From NCBI GenBank assembly GCA_045627605.1, contig JAZQOA010000026.1, positions 1-39,922 of the forward strand: a stretch of DNA of 39,922 bases, in the 5' to 3' direction. The translations under genes and the position numbers were made by a program. How positions within the stretch are numbered: the first letter of the stretch is position 1; each line of letters starts with the position of its first letter. Positions 8,520-17,158 of the stretch are shown one piece after another. The stretch is from RGIG5952 sp045627605 (GTDB lineage Bacteria > Verrucomicrobiota > Kiritimatiellia > RFP12 > JAAYLN01). The notes under the pieces were generated by a model that had not been told where the DNA came from, made no database searches, and saw nothing but the letters and a program-made list of their open reading frames with translations.

Positions 8520-9497
8520 ATGGCGGCAACCAAAGTTAAGAAAACAGAGGCCGGAGCCACGAAGAACCTTAAGATCTTCGCCGGCTCCATCAACCACGTT
8601 CTCGCGGAACAAATCGCGAAAAAAGCCGGCGTCAAGCTCAGCGACGTCGAGCTTGTCCGTTTCCCGGACAAGGAGACCTTCGTCAAGATTGCGGATAGCA
8701 TCCGCGGGGCGGACGTCTTCATCGTGCAGTCAACCTGCAAGGAACCCAACGACGCCTACATGGAGCTTTTCCTGATGATTGACGCGGCCCGCCGCGCATC
8801 GGCGGCGCGCATCACGGCGGTGATCCCCTACTACGGCTATGCCCGCCAGGACCGCAAGGACCAGCCTCGCGTTCCGATTTCGGCGGCGCTCGTCGCCAAG
8901 CTTATCGAGGCCGCAGGCGCCGACCGCGTTGTGACGTTCCATCTCCACGCGGCCCAGATCCAGGGCTACTTCGACATTCCCGTCGACCACCTCGAGTTCT
9001 CGCCGGTTCTCCTCAACTACCTCCGCAAGACGCTCAAGGTCAAAAACCTCACGGTCGTCTCGCCGGATACCGGAGGGGTCAAGGCGGCGAACTTCTACGC
9101 CAAGTCGCTCGGCACGGGCATCGGCTTCGTCGCGAAGGAGCGTTGCTCGGGCAGCACCGTCAAGGCGCTGAACTTCGTCGGCGACGTCAACGGCAAGGAT
9201 GCGATTCTCATTGACGACATGACCTCGACCTGCGGCACCCTCATTGCCGCCGCCGAGACCCTCGTCGCGCACGGCGCCAAGTCGGTGCGCGCGGCCGTCA
9301 CGCACGGCATGCTCAGCCAGGAGGGCCTTGAAAAACTCAAGAAGTCGCCGATCAAGGAGCTCATCGTTTCGGATTCCGTGCCGATGGGCGATGTCAAGGG
9401 CTACCCCGTGACGATCCTCTCGGTCAGCGAGCTTTTCGCAAAGGCGATTCTCCGCATCCACAACAACCAGTCGATCAACGAGCTCTTCCTTGCGTAA
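8520..9497 (+). CDS. prs: Ribose-phosphate pyrophosphokinase
   Basis: Prs makes PRPP from ribose 5-phosphate and ATP, the precursor for nucleotides, histidine and NAD. The 325-residue protein shows RFPDKETFVKI, the ATP-flexible-loop YYGYARQDRKD, a FHLHAAQIQGYFD motif, VVSPDTGGVK and the PRPP loop LIDDMTSTCGTL. A 15-20 residue basic N-terminal extension precedes the usual start (KIFAGS). AAGGGG lies ahead of the ATG. Its place after tRNA-Gln and before rplY-pth is the order I recall from Pseudomonas. Confidence 0.95.
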   Translation: MAATKVKKTEAGATKNLKIFAGSINHVLAEQIAKKAGVKLSDVELVRFPDKETFVKIADSIRGADVFIVQSTCKEPNDAYMELFLMIDAARRASAARITAVIPYYGYARQDRKDQPRVPISAALVAKLIEAAGADRVVTFHLHAAQIQGYFDIPVDHLEFSPVLLNYLRKTLKVKNLTVVSPDTGGVKAANFYAKSLGTGIGFVAKERCSGSTVKALNFVGDVNGKDAILIDDMTSTCGTLIAAAETLVAHGAKSVRAAVTHGMLSQEGLEKLKKSPIKELIVSDSVPMGDVKGYPVTILSVSELFAKAILRIHNNQSINELFLA

Positions 9498-9533
9498 GGG
9501 CGTTTTTCAAAATCATTTTCAAGGAACACAACA

Positions 9534-10208
9534 ATGGCAAACACGATTAAGTTCAACGCGACGAAACGTGTCGCGAAAGGTTCGGGCGAAGCCCGCCGCG
9601 TCCGCCGCGAGGGCGGCCTTCCCGCAGCGCTGACGCGCCTCGACCACGCAACCGAGACGCTGAAGCTCTGCACGCATGAGTTCATCATGGCGATGAGGAA
9701 CGAAATCAACGAGCAGGTGCTCGTCGAGATCGACCTCGAGGGCCAGTCCGTCCATGCGCTTCTCCGCGAAATCCAGCGCGACGTCATTGATGGCTCGCCG
9801 ATCCACGTTGACTTCAGCGAAGTCGACATGAGCAAGAAGATTCGCGCGTCGGTCCGCCTCGTTCTCGTTGGCGAGCCCGATGGCGTCCGCAATCAGGGCG
9901 GCATCCTGACCAACCCGACGCACGAAGTCGAAGTCGAGTGCCTTCCCACCGCCCTTGTCGAGAGCATCGATGTCAATATCGAGGCCCTCAAGCTTGGCGA
10001 GACGATCACGGTCGCCGACCTTAAGTTCGCCGAGGGTGTCACGGTCCTCACGCATGGCGAGACGCCTGTCGCGGCTGTTGTCGCGGCCAAGGAAGAGGAA
10101 GAAGCCCCCGCCGCCGAAGGCGAAGCCGCAGCCCCCGAAGTCCTGAGCAAGGGCAAGAAGGAAACGGCTGACGCCGCTGCCGCTCCCGCCGCCAAGGCCA
10201 AGAAGTAA
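9534..10208 (+). CDS. rplY: 50S ribosomal protein bL25 (CTC form)
   Basis: bL25 binds 5S rRNA in the large subunit. This is the two-domain general-stress (CTC/TL5) form: an N-terminal 5S-binding domain with ARRVRREGGLPAAL near residues 20-33 and a C-terminal beta domain starting near IHVDFSEVDMSKKI. The last 45 residues are an Ala/Glu/Lys-rich tail with low complexity. The length of 224 residues fits the CTC group. It lies between prs and pth. Confidence 0.93.
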   Translation: MANTIKFNATKRVAKGSGEARRVRREGGLPAALTRLDHATETLKLCTHEFIMAMRNEINEQVLVEIDLEGQSVHALLREIQRDVIDGSPIHVDFSEVDMSKKIRASVRLVLVGEPDGVRNQGGILTNPTHEVEVECLPTALVESIDVNIEALKLGETITVADLKFAEGVTVLTHGETPVAAVVAAKEEEEAPAAEGEAAAPEVLSKGKKETADAAAAPAAKAKK

Positions 10209-10223
10209 GGGAGCCCCCGGGTC

Positions 10224-10832
10224 GTGTCGGTCAAGATAGTCACCGGCCTGGGAAATCCGGGTGCCGAGTATGCGAGGACGCCTCACAACGTCGGTTTCCG
10301 GGTCGTCGACCAGTTGGCGGAAAAATTTTCCGCCAACTGGCGCGAGGAGTCGAAATTCTCCGCTTCGGTTGCGAAAGTGAAGTGCCAGGGCCACGACCTT
10401 CTGCTGGTGAAGCCCCTGACTTTCATGAACCTCAGCGGGGAGGCCGTCGGTCGGTTGGCGCGGTACTACAACGTGCCGCTTCAGGATCTGGCGGTTGTTT
10501 CCGATGACGCGGATCTGCCTGTCGGGCGCCTGAGAATCAGGGCCGAGGGAGGATCCGGCGGCCATCGCGGGTTGCAGTCGGTAATCGACTGCTGCGGTGG
10601 CAGGGCCTTCGCGCGGGTGCGCGTCGGCATCGGCAGGTCAGCCCACGGGGGCGCCCTCGCCGACCATGTCCTCGGCCGGCTTGCGCCGGAAGACGAGGAA
10701 AACCTGCGGCGGGCGGAGTCCGCTGCGGCCGAGGCGGTTCTGTGCGTTGTGTCGCGCGGGGTCGCCGAGGCGATGAACAAGTTTAACGCCGAAGGCGCGA
10801 TGGGCGCGCCCGCGGCTGAAAGACAGGGGTAA
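10224..10832 (+). CDS. pth: Peptidyl-tRNA hydrolase
   Basis: Pth releases peptides from prematurely dissociated peptidyl-tRNA. The protein (202 residues) begins at a GTG; the next residues, VTGLGNPGAEYARTPHNVGF, are the family's N-terminus, including the catalytic His of TPHNVGF. Other conserved parts are KPLTFMNLSGEAV and the Asp-containing VVSDDADLPVGRLRIR followed by GGSGGHRGLQSV. It is 15 bp after rplY and 6 bp before rpsF, so one transcript is likely. Confidence 0.95.
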   Translation: MSVKIVTGLGNPGAEYARTPHNVGFRVVDQLAEKFSANWREESKFSASVAKVKCQGHDLLLVKPLTFMNLSGEAVGRLARYYNVPLQDLAVVSDDADLPVGRLRIRAEGGSGGHRGLQSVIDCCGGRAFARVRVGIGRSAHGGALADHVLGRLAPEDEENLRRAESAAAEAVLCVVSRGVAEAMNKFNAEGAMGAPAAERQG

Positions 10833-10838
10833 CCCACT

Positions 10839-11219
10839 ATGAAGAAGTACGATGCTCTCTATATCTTTGTGAACGCGGCCCGCGAGGATGCCGTCGAGCC
10901 CTTCCTCGAAAAGGTCGGCGGCGAGATCACCCGCCTTGGCGGCAACATCCTCGGCTCCGAAATGCTCGGCAAGAAGACGTTTGCCCGCGAGCTCAAGAAG
11001 CAGGACGCCGGCGTCTATGTCCGCGTTCGTTTCGAGCTTGATCCCGCCAAGGTCGAGGAACTCCGCGCCCGCTACGCGCTGGTCGACGAGATTTTCCGCG
11101 TCCAGATTCTCGTTGTCGACGACCGCCGCGAGGCGCTCGTCGTCGAGCAGAACGCCCGCCGCAAGGCCAAGGCCGATGCCGCCGCCGCGGCGGCCGCCGC
11201 CGAAGCCGCCGAGGCGTAA
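10839..11219 (+). CDS. rpsF: 30S ribosomal protein bS6
   Basis: bS6 pairs with bS18 on the small-subunit platform. The 126-residue protein has the family's start (MKKYDALYIF) and the alternating strand/helix pattern, including KKTFARELKKQDAGVYVRVRF. The final 25 residues are an Ala-rich tail, with about eight consecutive alanines. It opens the conserved rpsF-ssb-rpsR-rplI-dnaB run. I see no clear regulatory hairpin in the short gap before it. Confidence 0.94.
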   Translation: MKKYDALYIFVNAAREDAVEPFLEKVGGEITRLGGNILGSEMLGKKTFARELKKQDAGVYVRVRFELDPAKVEELRARYALVDEIFRVQILVVDDRREALVVEQNARRKAKADAAAAAAAAEAAEA

Positions 11220-11261
11220 TCCTGCGGTTCGGACCGGAGTCCCAGGGGCAGGGTGCCTCAA

Positions 11262-11768
11262 ATGGCGAGCCTTAACAAAGTAATCCTGCTTGGGAACCTC
11301 ACGAAGGATCCCGAATTCAAGCACTCCCCGTCGGGCGTTGCGGTTGCCAAGCTCCGCATCGCCGTCAACGAGCAGTTCCGCGACCGGGCGTCCGGGCAGC
11401 TCAAGGAAGTCGCCTGCTATGTCGACGTGATGGTCTGGGACCGTCAGGCCGAGGCCTGCGGCCAGTTCCTCATGAAGGGCAGCCAGGTGATTGTCGACGG
11501 GCGCCTCACCTACGACGAGTGGAAAACGCCGCAGGGCGAAATGAGAAGCCGTCTGGCCGTGCGCGCCGACCGCGTGCAGTTCCTTGGCAACACAAGGAAG
11601 ACGGGTCCGGACGGCGCGGTCCCCTCCGGTTCCGTGCCTGCCGCCCCGGTCCAGCAGGCCAGTCCCGCGGTCCCCGCATATGCGCCGGCCCCGCAGCCGG
11701 CGCCCGCCGCGAACCCGGTGGCCCAGCAGCAGCCGGCCAACGGCGACGACGAAAACCTGCCTTTCTGA
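11262..11768 (+). CDS. ssb: Single-stranded DNA-binding protein
   Basis: SSB coats single-stranded DNA during replication and repair. The OB fold spans about residues 3-105, starting MASLNKVILLGNLTKDPEF. A Pro/Ala/Gln linker follows, and the protein ends in NGDDENLPF, the acidic tip that recruits partner proteins. I chose the ATG at 11262 because AGGG at 11250-11253 is 8 nt away and the family begins MASLNK; an in-frame GTG at 11253 would add three residues. Its position between rpsF and rpsR is conserved in many bacteria. Confidence 0.95.
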   Translation: MASLNKVILLGNLTKDPEFKHSPSGVAVAKLRIAVNEQFRDRASGQLKEVACYVDVMVWDRQAEACGQFLMKGSQVIVDGRLTYDEWKTPQGEMRSRLAVRADRVQFLGNTRKTGPDGAVPSGSVPAAPVQQASPAVPAYAPAPQPAPAANPVAQQQPANGDDENLPF

Positions 11769-11815
11769 CAAAGGTGGAAACGGCAGCAACCCCAGGCAAC
11801 AGCAATTTAACGGAT

Positions 11816-11853
11816 GCCGTACACTGCGCGATGGTCGCGCTTTGACGTACGGC
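11816..11853 (+). promoter_or_regulatory. Two-stem hairpin in the ssb-rpsR spacer, directly before the rpsR ribosome-binding site
   Basis: GCCGTAC (11816-11822) pairs with GTACGGC (11847-11853), and GCGCG (11826-11830) pairs with CGCGC (11836-11840). An asymmetric internal loop, ACT against TTTGAC, lies between them and a 5-nt loop caps the structure. The AGGAG of rpsR starts at 11855. This could be a control element, for example one bound by a ribosomal protein; the binding partner is not shown by the sequence. Confidence 0.55.
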
Positions 11854-11869
11854 CAGGAGACAACACAAA

Positions 11870-12118
11870 ATGGCAATGGAAAAAGGCAAGCGTCCGCCGC
11901 GCCGCCCGCGCAACAACGACGCACTCAACACCCGGAAGCGCTCCCGCGTCCTCGAGCCGACCGACGTGGTCGATCTCGACGACGTGGAGTTCCTCAAGCG
12001 CTTCGTCACTGAATTCGGCAAGATCATTCCCGCCCGCGTGACCGGCGTCACCGCCGACCAGCAGCGGCAGATCCGCCGCGGCATCTGCCGCGCCCGCAAC
12101 ATGGGCCTTCTCGCCTAA
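11870..12118 (+). CDS. rpsR: 30S ribosomal protein bS18
   Basis: bS18 forms a heterodimer with bS6 on the 30S platform. The 82-residue product shows the typical basic N-terminus followed by a VVDLDDVEFLKRFVTEFGKI segment and the RNA-binding TADQQRQIRRGICRARNMGLL C-terminus. AGGAG (11855-11859) is 10 nt before the ATG. The 101-bp gap after ssb is unusually long for this operon and holds the hairpin at 11816-11853. Confidence 0.95.
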   Translation: MAMEKGKRPPRRPRNNDALNTRKRSRVLEPTDVVDLDDVEFLKRFVTEFGKIIPARVTGVTADQQRQIRRGICRARNMGLLA

Positions 12119-12142
12119 GGCACGAAAGAGGAGTACGCAGAA

Positions 12143-12592
12143 ATGTCCATCGAAGTTATTCTTCTTTCCGATGTCGCATCGCTCGGCAAGGCCGGCGAGA
12201 CGGTTCGCGTCGCCCCCGGCTACGCCCGCAACTACCTTCTCCCGCGCGGCTTCGCCGGCCCTGTGACGCCCGCGACGATCAAGCGCCTCGAGAAGCTCCG
12301 CAAGGAGCGCGAGGAACTCGCCCGCATCCAGCTCGCCGAGGCCAAGGCCAAGGCGGACAAGATCAAGAACGCCCAGGTCACGATCCGCGCCAAGACGACG
12401 GACGGCGTGGCCCTCTACGGCTCGGTCAAGGTCGCCGACATCGTCGACGCGCTCGCCGGCCAGGGCATCGATGTGGACCGCACCCAGGTTCTCCTTGAGG
12501 ATGACATCAAGGCCGTCGGCCAGTTTGACGTCCCCGTCAAGCTCCACGCCGAGGTCACGGTCAACGTCAAGGTCTGGGTTGTCGAGGCATAA
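12143..12592 (+). CDS. rplI: 50S ribosomal protein bL9
   Basis: bL9 binds 23S rRNA and extends from the large subunit. The 149-residue protein has the N-terminal RNA-binding domain (VILLSDVASLGKAGETVRVAPGYARNYLLPRG, within residues 4-36), a long charged connecting helix (about 43-75) and a C-terminal domain. GAGGAG precedes the ATG. It lies 8 bp before dnaB. Confidence 0.95.
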   Translation: MSIEVILLSDVASLGKAGETVRVAPGYARNYLLPRGFAGPVTPATIKRLEKLRKEREELARIQLAEAKAKADKIKNAQVTIRAKTTDGVALYGSVKVADIVDALAGQGIDVDRTQVLLEDDIKAVGQFDVPVKLHAEVTVNVKVWVVEA

Positions 12593-12600
12593 ATCTCTTC

Positions 12601-14040
12601 ATGTCTCAGTCCACATCCGTTAACGAGGTCGCGGCGCGTGTGCCACCGCACAGCGCCGAGGCCGAACGAGGCGTCCTGGGGTCCCTTCTCCTGGACGCCT
12701 CGCGTGTTCTCGAGGTCTGCTACGAGCACGAGGTACTGAGCCCCGACGCCTTCTACGTGCCCGCCAACCGCACGATTTTCGAGGCGGTCCAGCATATGTC
12801 GGCGTCAGGTTCCGCGATCGACGTCGTGACCGTGACCGAATACCTCAAGAACTTCAAGCTCCTTGACCAAGTCGGCGGCACCGCGACGCTTGAGAAGATT
12901 CTCGATTCCACGCCCACCGCCGCGCACGCCGAGCACTATGTCGAAATCGTCCGCCAGAAGGCGCTTCTGAGGCGCACGCTGGAATGCGTCCGCGAAATCG
13001 AACGGGACTGCTACGACCAGACGGACAACATCGGCGCGGACGAACTTGTTTCATTTGCCGAGCAGAAGATGCTCAAGGTGGCCGGTGACAAGCGCAAGGG
13101 TTTCGTCTCGTGGAAAGATGCGCTTGTCGAAACCTATGGTTCGATCGAGAAGATTCTCCAGGGCGGTGTTTCCGGCATTTCAACGGGCCTCGCGAACCTC
13201 GACTCGAAAATGCGAGGCCTCCGCAACGGCGAGATGATCGTCTTGGCGGCGCGTCCTTCCATGGGCAAGACTTCGCTTGCCATGAACATCTGCGAGTTCC
13301 TGTCGAAGGGCGTCGATTCGGCGGAGCGCAAGCTCCGCGGCGGTTTCCCCGAGTACGGCGGCAAGGTGCCCGTCGCGATTTTCTCGCTTGAAATGTCGCA
13401 GTTTTCGCTCGCGATGCGCATGCTTTGCGCACGTGCGCAGATTTCCGCCTCGCTTCTTGAAAGCGGCAACCTCAGCGCCGGCAAGGCCCGCGTCGCCTTC
13501 CAGAAGGCGGGTTCCGAACTGCAGCAGTGCCTGATGTACGTCGACGATACCGGCGGCCTCGACGTGATGGAGCTCCGCTCCCGTGCCCGCCGCATGAAGC
13601 GCCAGTACGGCATCGGCATGATCATGATCGACTATCTCCAGCTGCTCAACTGCCGCGAATACGCCAAGCAGGGGCGCCAGCTCGAGACGTCGGCGATCTC
13701 CGCGCAGATCAAGTCGATGGCCAAGGAACTCAACGTCCCGGTCATCGTCCTCTCCCAGCTTTCGCGCGCCCCCGAGCAGCGTACCGGAAAGGTGGGCAAG
13801 CCCCGCCTTTCCGACTTGCGCGACTCGGGCGCCATCGAGCAGGACGCCGACGTCGTCCTTTTGCTTCGTCGCCCCTGCAAGGACCCAAGCGACCCCGAGT
13901 ACACCGACGAGCGCCTGGCCATCGTCGATGTCGCCAAGCACCGCAACGGCCCCGTCGGTGAAATCCGCCTCGACTTCGATGCGCAGTACACGCGCTTCTC
14001 CGACCGCATGGAGGGCATCGACGAGGGGATGCCCGAATAG
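12601..14040 (+). CDS. dnaB: Replicative DNA helicase
   Basis: DnaB unwinds DNA at the replication fork as a hexamer. The N-terminal domain (VPPHSAEAERGVLGSLLLD at residues 14-32) is followed by the RecA-like motor: Walker A AARPSMGKTSLAM near 217-229, Walker B MIMIDYLQLL near 340, SQLSRAPEQR, and the KHRNGPVGEIRLDFD motif with its arginine region. At 479 residues it is of normal length, with no sign of an intein. It starts 8 bp after rplI. Confidence 0.96.
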   Translation: MSQSTSVNEVAARVPPHSAEAERGVLGSLLLDASRVLEVCYEHEVLSPDAFYVPANRTIFEAVQHMSASGSAIDVVTVTEYLKNFKLLDQVGGTATLEKILDSTPTAAHAEHYVEIVRQKALLRRTLECVREIERDCYDQTDNIGADELVSFAEQKMLKVAGDKRKGFVSWKDALVETYGSIEKILQGGVSGISTGLANLDSKMRGLRNGEMIVLAARPSMGKTSLAMNICEFLSKGVDSAERKLRGGFPEYGGKVPVAIFSLEMSQFSLAMRMLCARAQISASLLESGNLSAGKARVAFQKAGSELQQCLMYVDDTGGLDVMELRSRARRMKRQYGIGMIMIDYLQLLNCREYAKQGRQLETSAISAQIKSMAKELNVPVIVLSQLSRAPEQRTGKVGKPRLSDLRDSGAIEQDADVVLLLRRPCKDPSDPEYTDERLAIVDVAKHRNGPVGEIRLDFDAQYTRFSDRMEGIDEGMPE

Positions 14041-14089
14041 ACGTCCCGCCGCCGTCCGGCAAGAGCCATTTGAATACAGGAGCATCAAA

Positions 14090-15478
14090 ATGCTTTACCA
14101 CAGCACCCGCGGCGCAGACCGCGGCCTTCCTTTTAGGAAAACCGTTCTCATGGGGCTCGCCCGCGATGGCGGGTTGATTCTTCCCGATTCGATCCCCGAT
14201 GTCTCCGCGCGCCTCGGCGAGCTTTCGCGCCTTGGCTACGCGGACCTCGCCTTCGAAATCATCAGCCTCTACGCCGACGACATCCCCGCCGACGCCTTGC
14301 GCGCGATCATCGACAAAAGCTACTCGACCTTCCGCCACAAGGAGATCACGCCCGTCGCCCAGCTCGGCAACCTCAACATCCTCGAGCTTTTCCACGGGCC
14401 GACCTTCGCCTTCAAGGATCTCGCGCTCCAATTCCTCGGCAACCTCTTCGAGTATGTCCTCGGCGAGGAGGGGGGGAGGCTCAACATCGTCGCGGCGACA
14501 AGCGGCGACACGGGGTCGGCGGCGATCTACGGCGTCCGCGGGCGCAAGAACGTCTCGATCTTCGTGCTGCATCCCGATGGTCGCGTCAGCCCCGTGCAGG
14601 CGCTCCAGATGACGTCGGTTCTCGACGACAACGTCCGCAACCTCGCCGTCGCCGGCACGTTCGACGATTGCCAGTCCATCGTGAAGTCGCTGTTCGCCGA
14701 CCTCCCGTACCGCGACAAGTATTCGCTGGGCGCCGTCAATTCCATTAATTGGGCGCGCGTCATGGCGCAGATCGTCTATTATTTCTACGGGGCTTTCCGC
14801 GTGATGGAGCGCACGGGCTCCGGGGAGGTCAGCTTTACCGTCCCCACCGGCAACTTCGGCGATGTCTTCGCGGGCTATCTCGCCGCGCGGATGGGCCTCC
14901 CGGTGAAGCGCCTCGTCCTCGCGACGAACGAAAACGACATCCTCGACCGCTGCCTGAAGACGGGCGTCTATTCTCGCGGCGCGGTCTCCGCCACGCTTTC
15001 GCCGTCGATGGACATCCAGATCGCCAGCAATTTCGAACGCTGGCTCTACTACTTCTACGGCGAGGACGCCGCCAAGGTTTCCGCCGCGATGCAGGGGTTC
15101 AAGGACAAAGGCGAAATCCGCCTCACCGAAGGCGGGGTGCCCGTCCGCGACCGCTGGCTCTCCTCCGGGCGCGGCGACACGGCGGCGACGCTTGCCGCCA
15201 TCCGCGACGCCTGGCGCGACCACCGCTACCTGCTCGACCCGCACACGGCGGTCGGCGTTTCGGTGGCGAAGGAAATCGCCGCCGCCGACTCGACGCCGAT
15301 GATTTGCCTCTCCACCGCGCATCCCGCCAAATTCGGCGCCGCGATCCAGAAGGCCACGGGCGAGGATCTCGCCCACCACCCGGTGCTCGACGCCCTCAAG
15401 GGGGCCGAAACGCGCGTCGACCATCTCCCCGCAGACCGCAAGGCGGTCGCGGACTATGTCGCGGCTCACATATCGTAG
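14090..15478 (+). CDS. thrC: Threonine synthase
   Basis: ThrC converts O-phosphohomoserine to threonine with pyridoxal phosphate. The PLP lysine is in GPTFAFKDLALQF near residue 107, and ATSGDTGSAAI is the phosphate-binding loop. NSINWARVMAQIVYYF, PTGNFGDVFAGY and the late STAHPAKF motif also match the longer thrC type. The frame extends upstream into dnaB, but AGGAG just before the ATG at 14090 and the family's N-terminus (MLYHSTRG) fix the start, giving 462 residues. Confidence 0.94.
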   Translation: MLYHSTRGADRGLPFRKTVLMGLARDGGLILPDSIPDVSARLGELSRLGYADLAFEIISLYADDIPADALRAIIDKSYSTFRHKEITPVAQLGNLNILELFHGPTFAFKDLALQFLGNLFEYVLGEEGGRLNIVAATSGDTGSAAIYGVRGRKNVSIFVLHPDGRVSPVQALQMTSVLDDNVRNLAVAGTFDDCQSIVKSLFADLPYRDKYSLGAVNSINWARVMAQIVYYFYGAFRVMERTGSGEVSFTVPTGNFGDVFAGYLAARMGLPVKRLVLATNENDILDRCLKTGVYSRGAVSATLSPSMDIQIASNFERWLYYFYGEDAAKVSAAMQGFKDKGEIRLTEGGVPVRDRWLSSGRGDTAATLAAIRDAWRDHRYLLDPHTAVGVSVAKEIAAADSTPMICLSTAHPAKFGAAIQKATGEDLAHHPVLDALKGAETRVDHLPADRKAVADYVAAHIS

Positions 15479-15507
15479 GAAAGAGCGCGAAACAGTCGCA
15501 AATCGGC

Positions 15508-16260
15508 ATGAAAATGCGGCTTGTTTTAGCTTGTTTCGCAATCGCTTTCGCCACAAGGGTTGTTTTTGCCGACAGTGTGGCGGAATCAATGCGTTATAAC
15601 GCATACTGGACAGGTTTGAAAGTCGGCGAAATGGTCCTTGAATCCGGTTCCAGGACCAATTCCGAACCTTATCTGTCGCTTCGTGTTGGCAGCCGGTCGT
15701 TTGCTCGTCTTTTCAGCGGAGACGAGATGGAATTCCTTTCCGAAAAGGCAAATACAAGTTCGGGAACTTGCCTGCTTTTTTACAAGCGCCTCGTTCAGAC
15801 GGGTTTTCACCAGCACGATGTGATGCGCCTGTGGCCGGATTCGGGAATTGCGATTTGGGATGATTTCGAAAACGGGAGTTCCACGACGTCTTCCGTGCCT
15901 GTCGGCTCCTTGGACATCGCGTCCTTTTTCCACGGATTCCGCGCCATGGACGATTTGGATGGACTCCAGACAAATGCGATTTCGCGCGTGGTCGTCATGG
16001 ATGGTGCGACGCACCCGATTGCAATTTCAACGGGAAGGGTTGTGCGCGTGAATTCGAAATGGGGGCGGACAGAGGCGAGGGAGTATTTTGTCAAATCCTA
16101 CTCAGACACTCTGTTTGTCCGAAATGTGCCGAAATGCATCAGGGTTTCCACCAATATGCCCGTTATTGTCGAAATGGACGTGGAAACCGGTCTTGGCACA
16201 GTGCATTTCAAATTGAACGGATGGGAGACAAATGCGATTCCCGTCTTGCCCGATTGGTGA
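15508..16260 (+). CDS. Exported DUF3108-like protein
   Basis: A 250-residue protein with a signal peptide (MKMRLVLACFAIAFATRVVFA, cleavage near residue 21). The mature start, SMRYNAYWTGLKVGEMVLES, and the following beta-rich sequence resemble DUF3108, a periplasmic beta-barrel-like family of unknown function. The gene is less GC-rich than thrC and starts 29 bp after it. It ends 9 bp before the end of the opposing operon. The frame is open far upstream, but the signal peptide marks 15508 as the start. Confidence 0.65.
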   Translation: MKMRLVLACFAIAFATRVVFADSVAESMRYNAYWTGLKVGEMVLESGSRTNSEPYLSLRVGSRSFARLFSGDEMEFLSEKANTSSGTCLLFYKRLVQTGFHQHDVMRLWPDSGIAIWDDFENGSSTTSSVPVGSLDIASFFHGFRAMDDLDGLQTNAISRVVVMDGATHPIAISTGRVVRVNSKWGRTEAREYFVKSYSDTLFVRNVPKCIRVSTNMPVIVEMDVETGLGTVHFKLNGWETNAIPVLPDW

Positions 16261-16269
16261 CCGGCGGGG

Positions 16270-17145
16270 CTAAAAGCCGAGCCGGAGTTCCAGAATCGGT
16301 GCAATCGCCTTTGTTCGCAGGACGGGGGCGGATGGGCCGCGGATGTCCCTTAAGGTTTCGTCAAGCCTGTTTTTGTTGTAGCGGTGGGCGGCGTCTATTC
16401 CGCCGTAGATGCTGCCCGTGTACCAGGTGAGTTCAAAAAACGTGGCGACGGAAAAGACCGCCCATTCCTCGTCTTCGGCGGTGGCTATCATGGCCCAGCC
16501 AAATATGCCGTTCAGCAACAGCGAGCGCAACATGTTGCCATACTCGCCCGAATAGGCGTAGCCCATGCCCGGGATAATTCCCAGGAGCCCGCCAATGAAT
16601 GGCGACTTGTCTTTGCCTTTGGCGTAGTTGCTGACTTTTTCCGAAAGGGCGGAGTTTCCGGTCCCGTCCGCAAGATCAATGGCTTCTGAAATGTTGGCCG
16701 CGAGGAGGTAGTCGGCAATGACGCCTCGCGTAAGATACTCCGCGACATCGTTGCCGGTGGCCGCTTCAAGGGCGGATTCCCCCCAGACGGCGGCCGACGC
16801 CCACTGTTTCCCGCCTTCTTCCTGCGCCATTCTCAACCATTGGTACGGAAAGGCCGCGGAAGTATTTTCAACTTCAAGCTCCTCGGCGTCGTCGAGCATC
16901 ATCCCCATGCGTAGCCAGTCGCCCTCTTCACGATAGGCGTCGGCTGCAAGCAGCAGCAGTGCGGCTTTGTCCTCCCGTTTGTCGGAAAACAAAGCGCCTC
17001 GCCTGTATTCCGAGGCGGCCTCATTGAAATCCCGCGTATCATAAAATGATTTTGCGATTTCAATCCGTTTCAAAAGGTCTGTCGAAGCCTGCCCTTGCGA
17101 AAGAAAGGCGGCAAACAGCAGAATCGCGGCGAGTTTTTTTCTCAT
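16270..17145 (-). CDS. Exported or membrane protein with TPR-like repeats and glycine-rich hydrophobic C-terminus
   Basis: The 291-residue product starts with a signal peptide (MRKKLAAILLFAAFLSQGQA). Residues 25-180 are helical and TPR-like (AKSFYDTRDFNEAASEYRRG, then LLLAADAYREEGDW). The C-terminal part has FIGGLLGIIPGMGYAYSGEYG followed by hydrophobic segments, a pattern also found in small membrane proteins of the DUF5683/TM2 kind. It is the third gene of a minus-strand operon, 13 bp after the LolA-YidD fusion. A joint role in envelope assembly is inference; no enzyme motif is visible. Confidence 0.65.
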   Translation of the reverse strand: MRKKLAAILLFAAFLSQGQASTDLLKRIEIAKSFYDTRDFNEAASEYRRGALFSDKREDKAALLLLAADAYREEGDWLRMGMMLDDAEELEVENTSAAFPYQWLRMAQEEGGKQWASAAVWGESALEAATGNDVAEYLTRGVIADYLLAANISEAIDLADGTGNSALSEKVSNYAKGKDKSPFIGGLLGIIPGMGYAYSGEYGNMLRSLLLNGIFGWAMIATAEDEEWAVFSVATFFELTWYTGSIYGGIDAAHRYNKNRLDETLRDIRGPSAPVLRTKAIAPILELRLGF

Positions 17146-17158
17146 GGCCTTTGAAGTG

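Noticed and set aside
13742..15604. A 620-codon minus-strand open frame opposite dnaB and thrC
   Set aside because: Both + strand genes are certain, and the antisense product has no recognisable domain.
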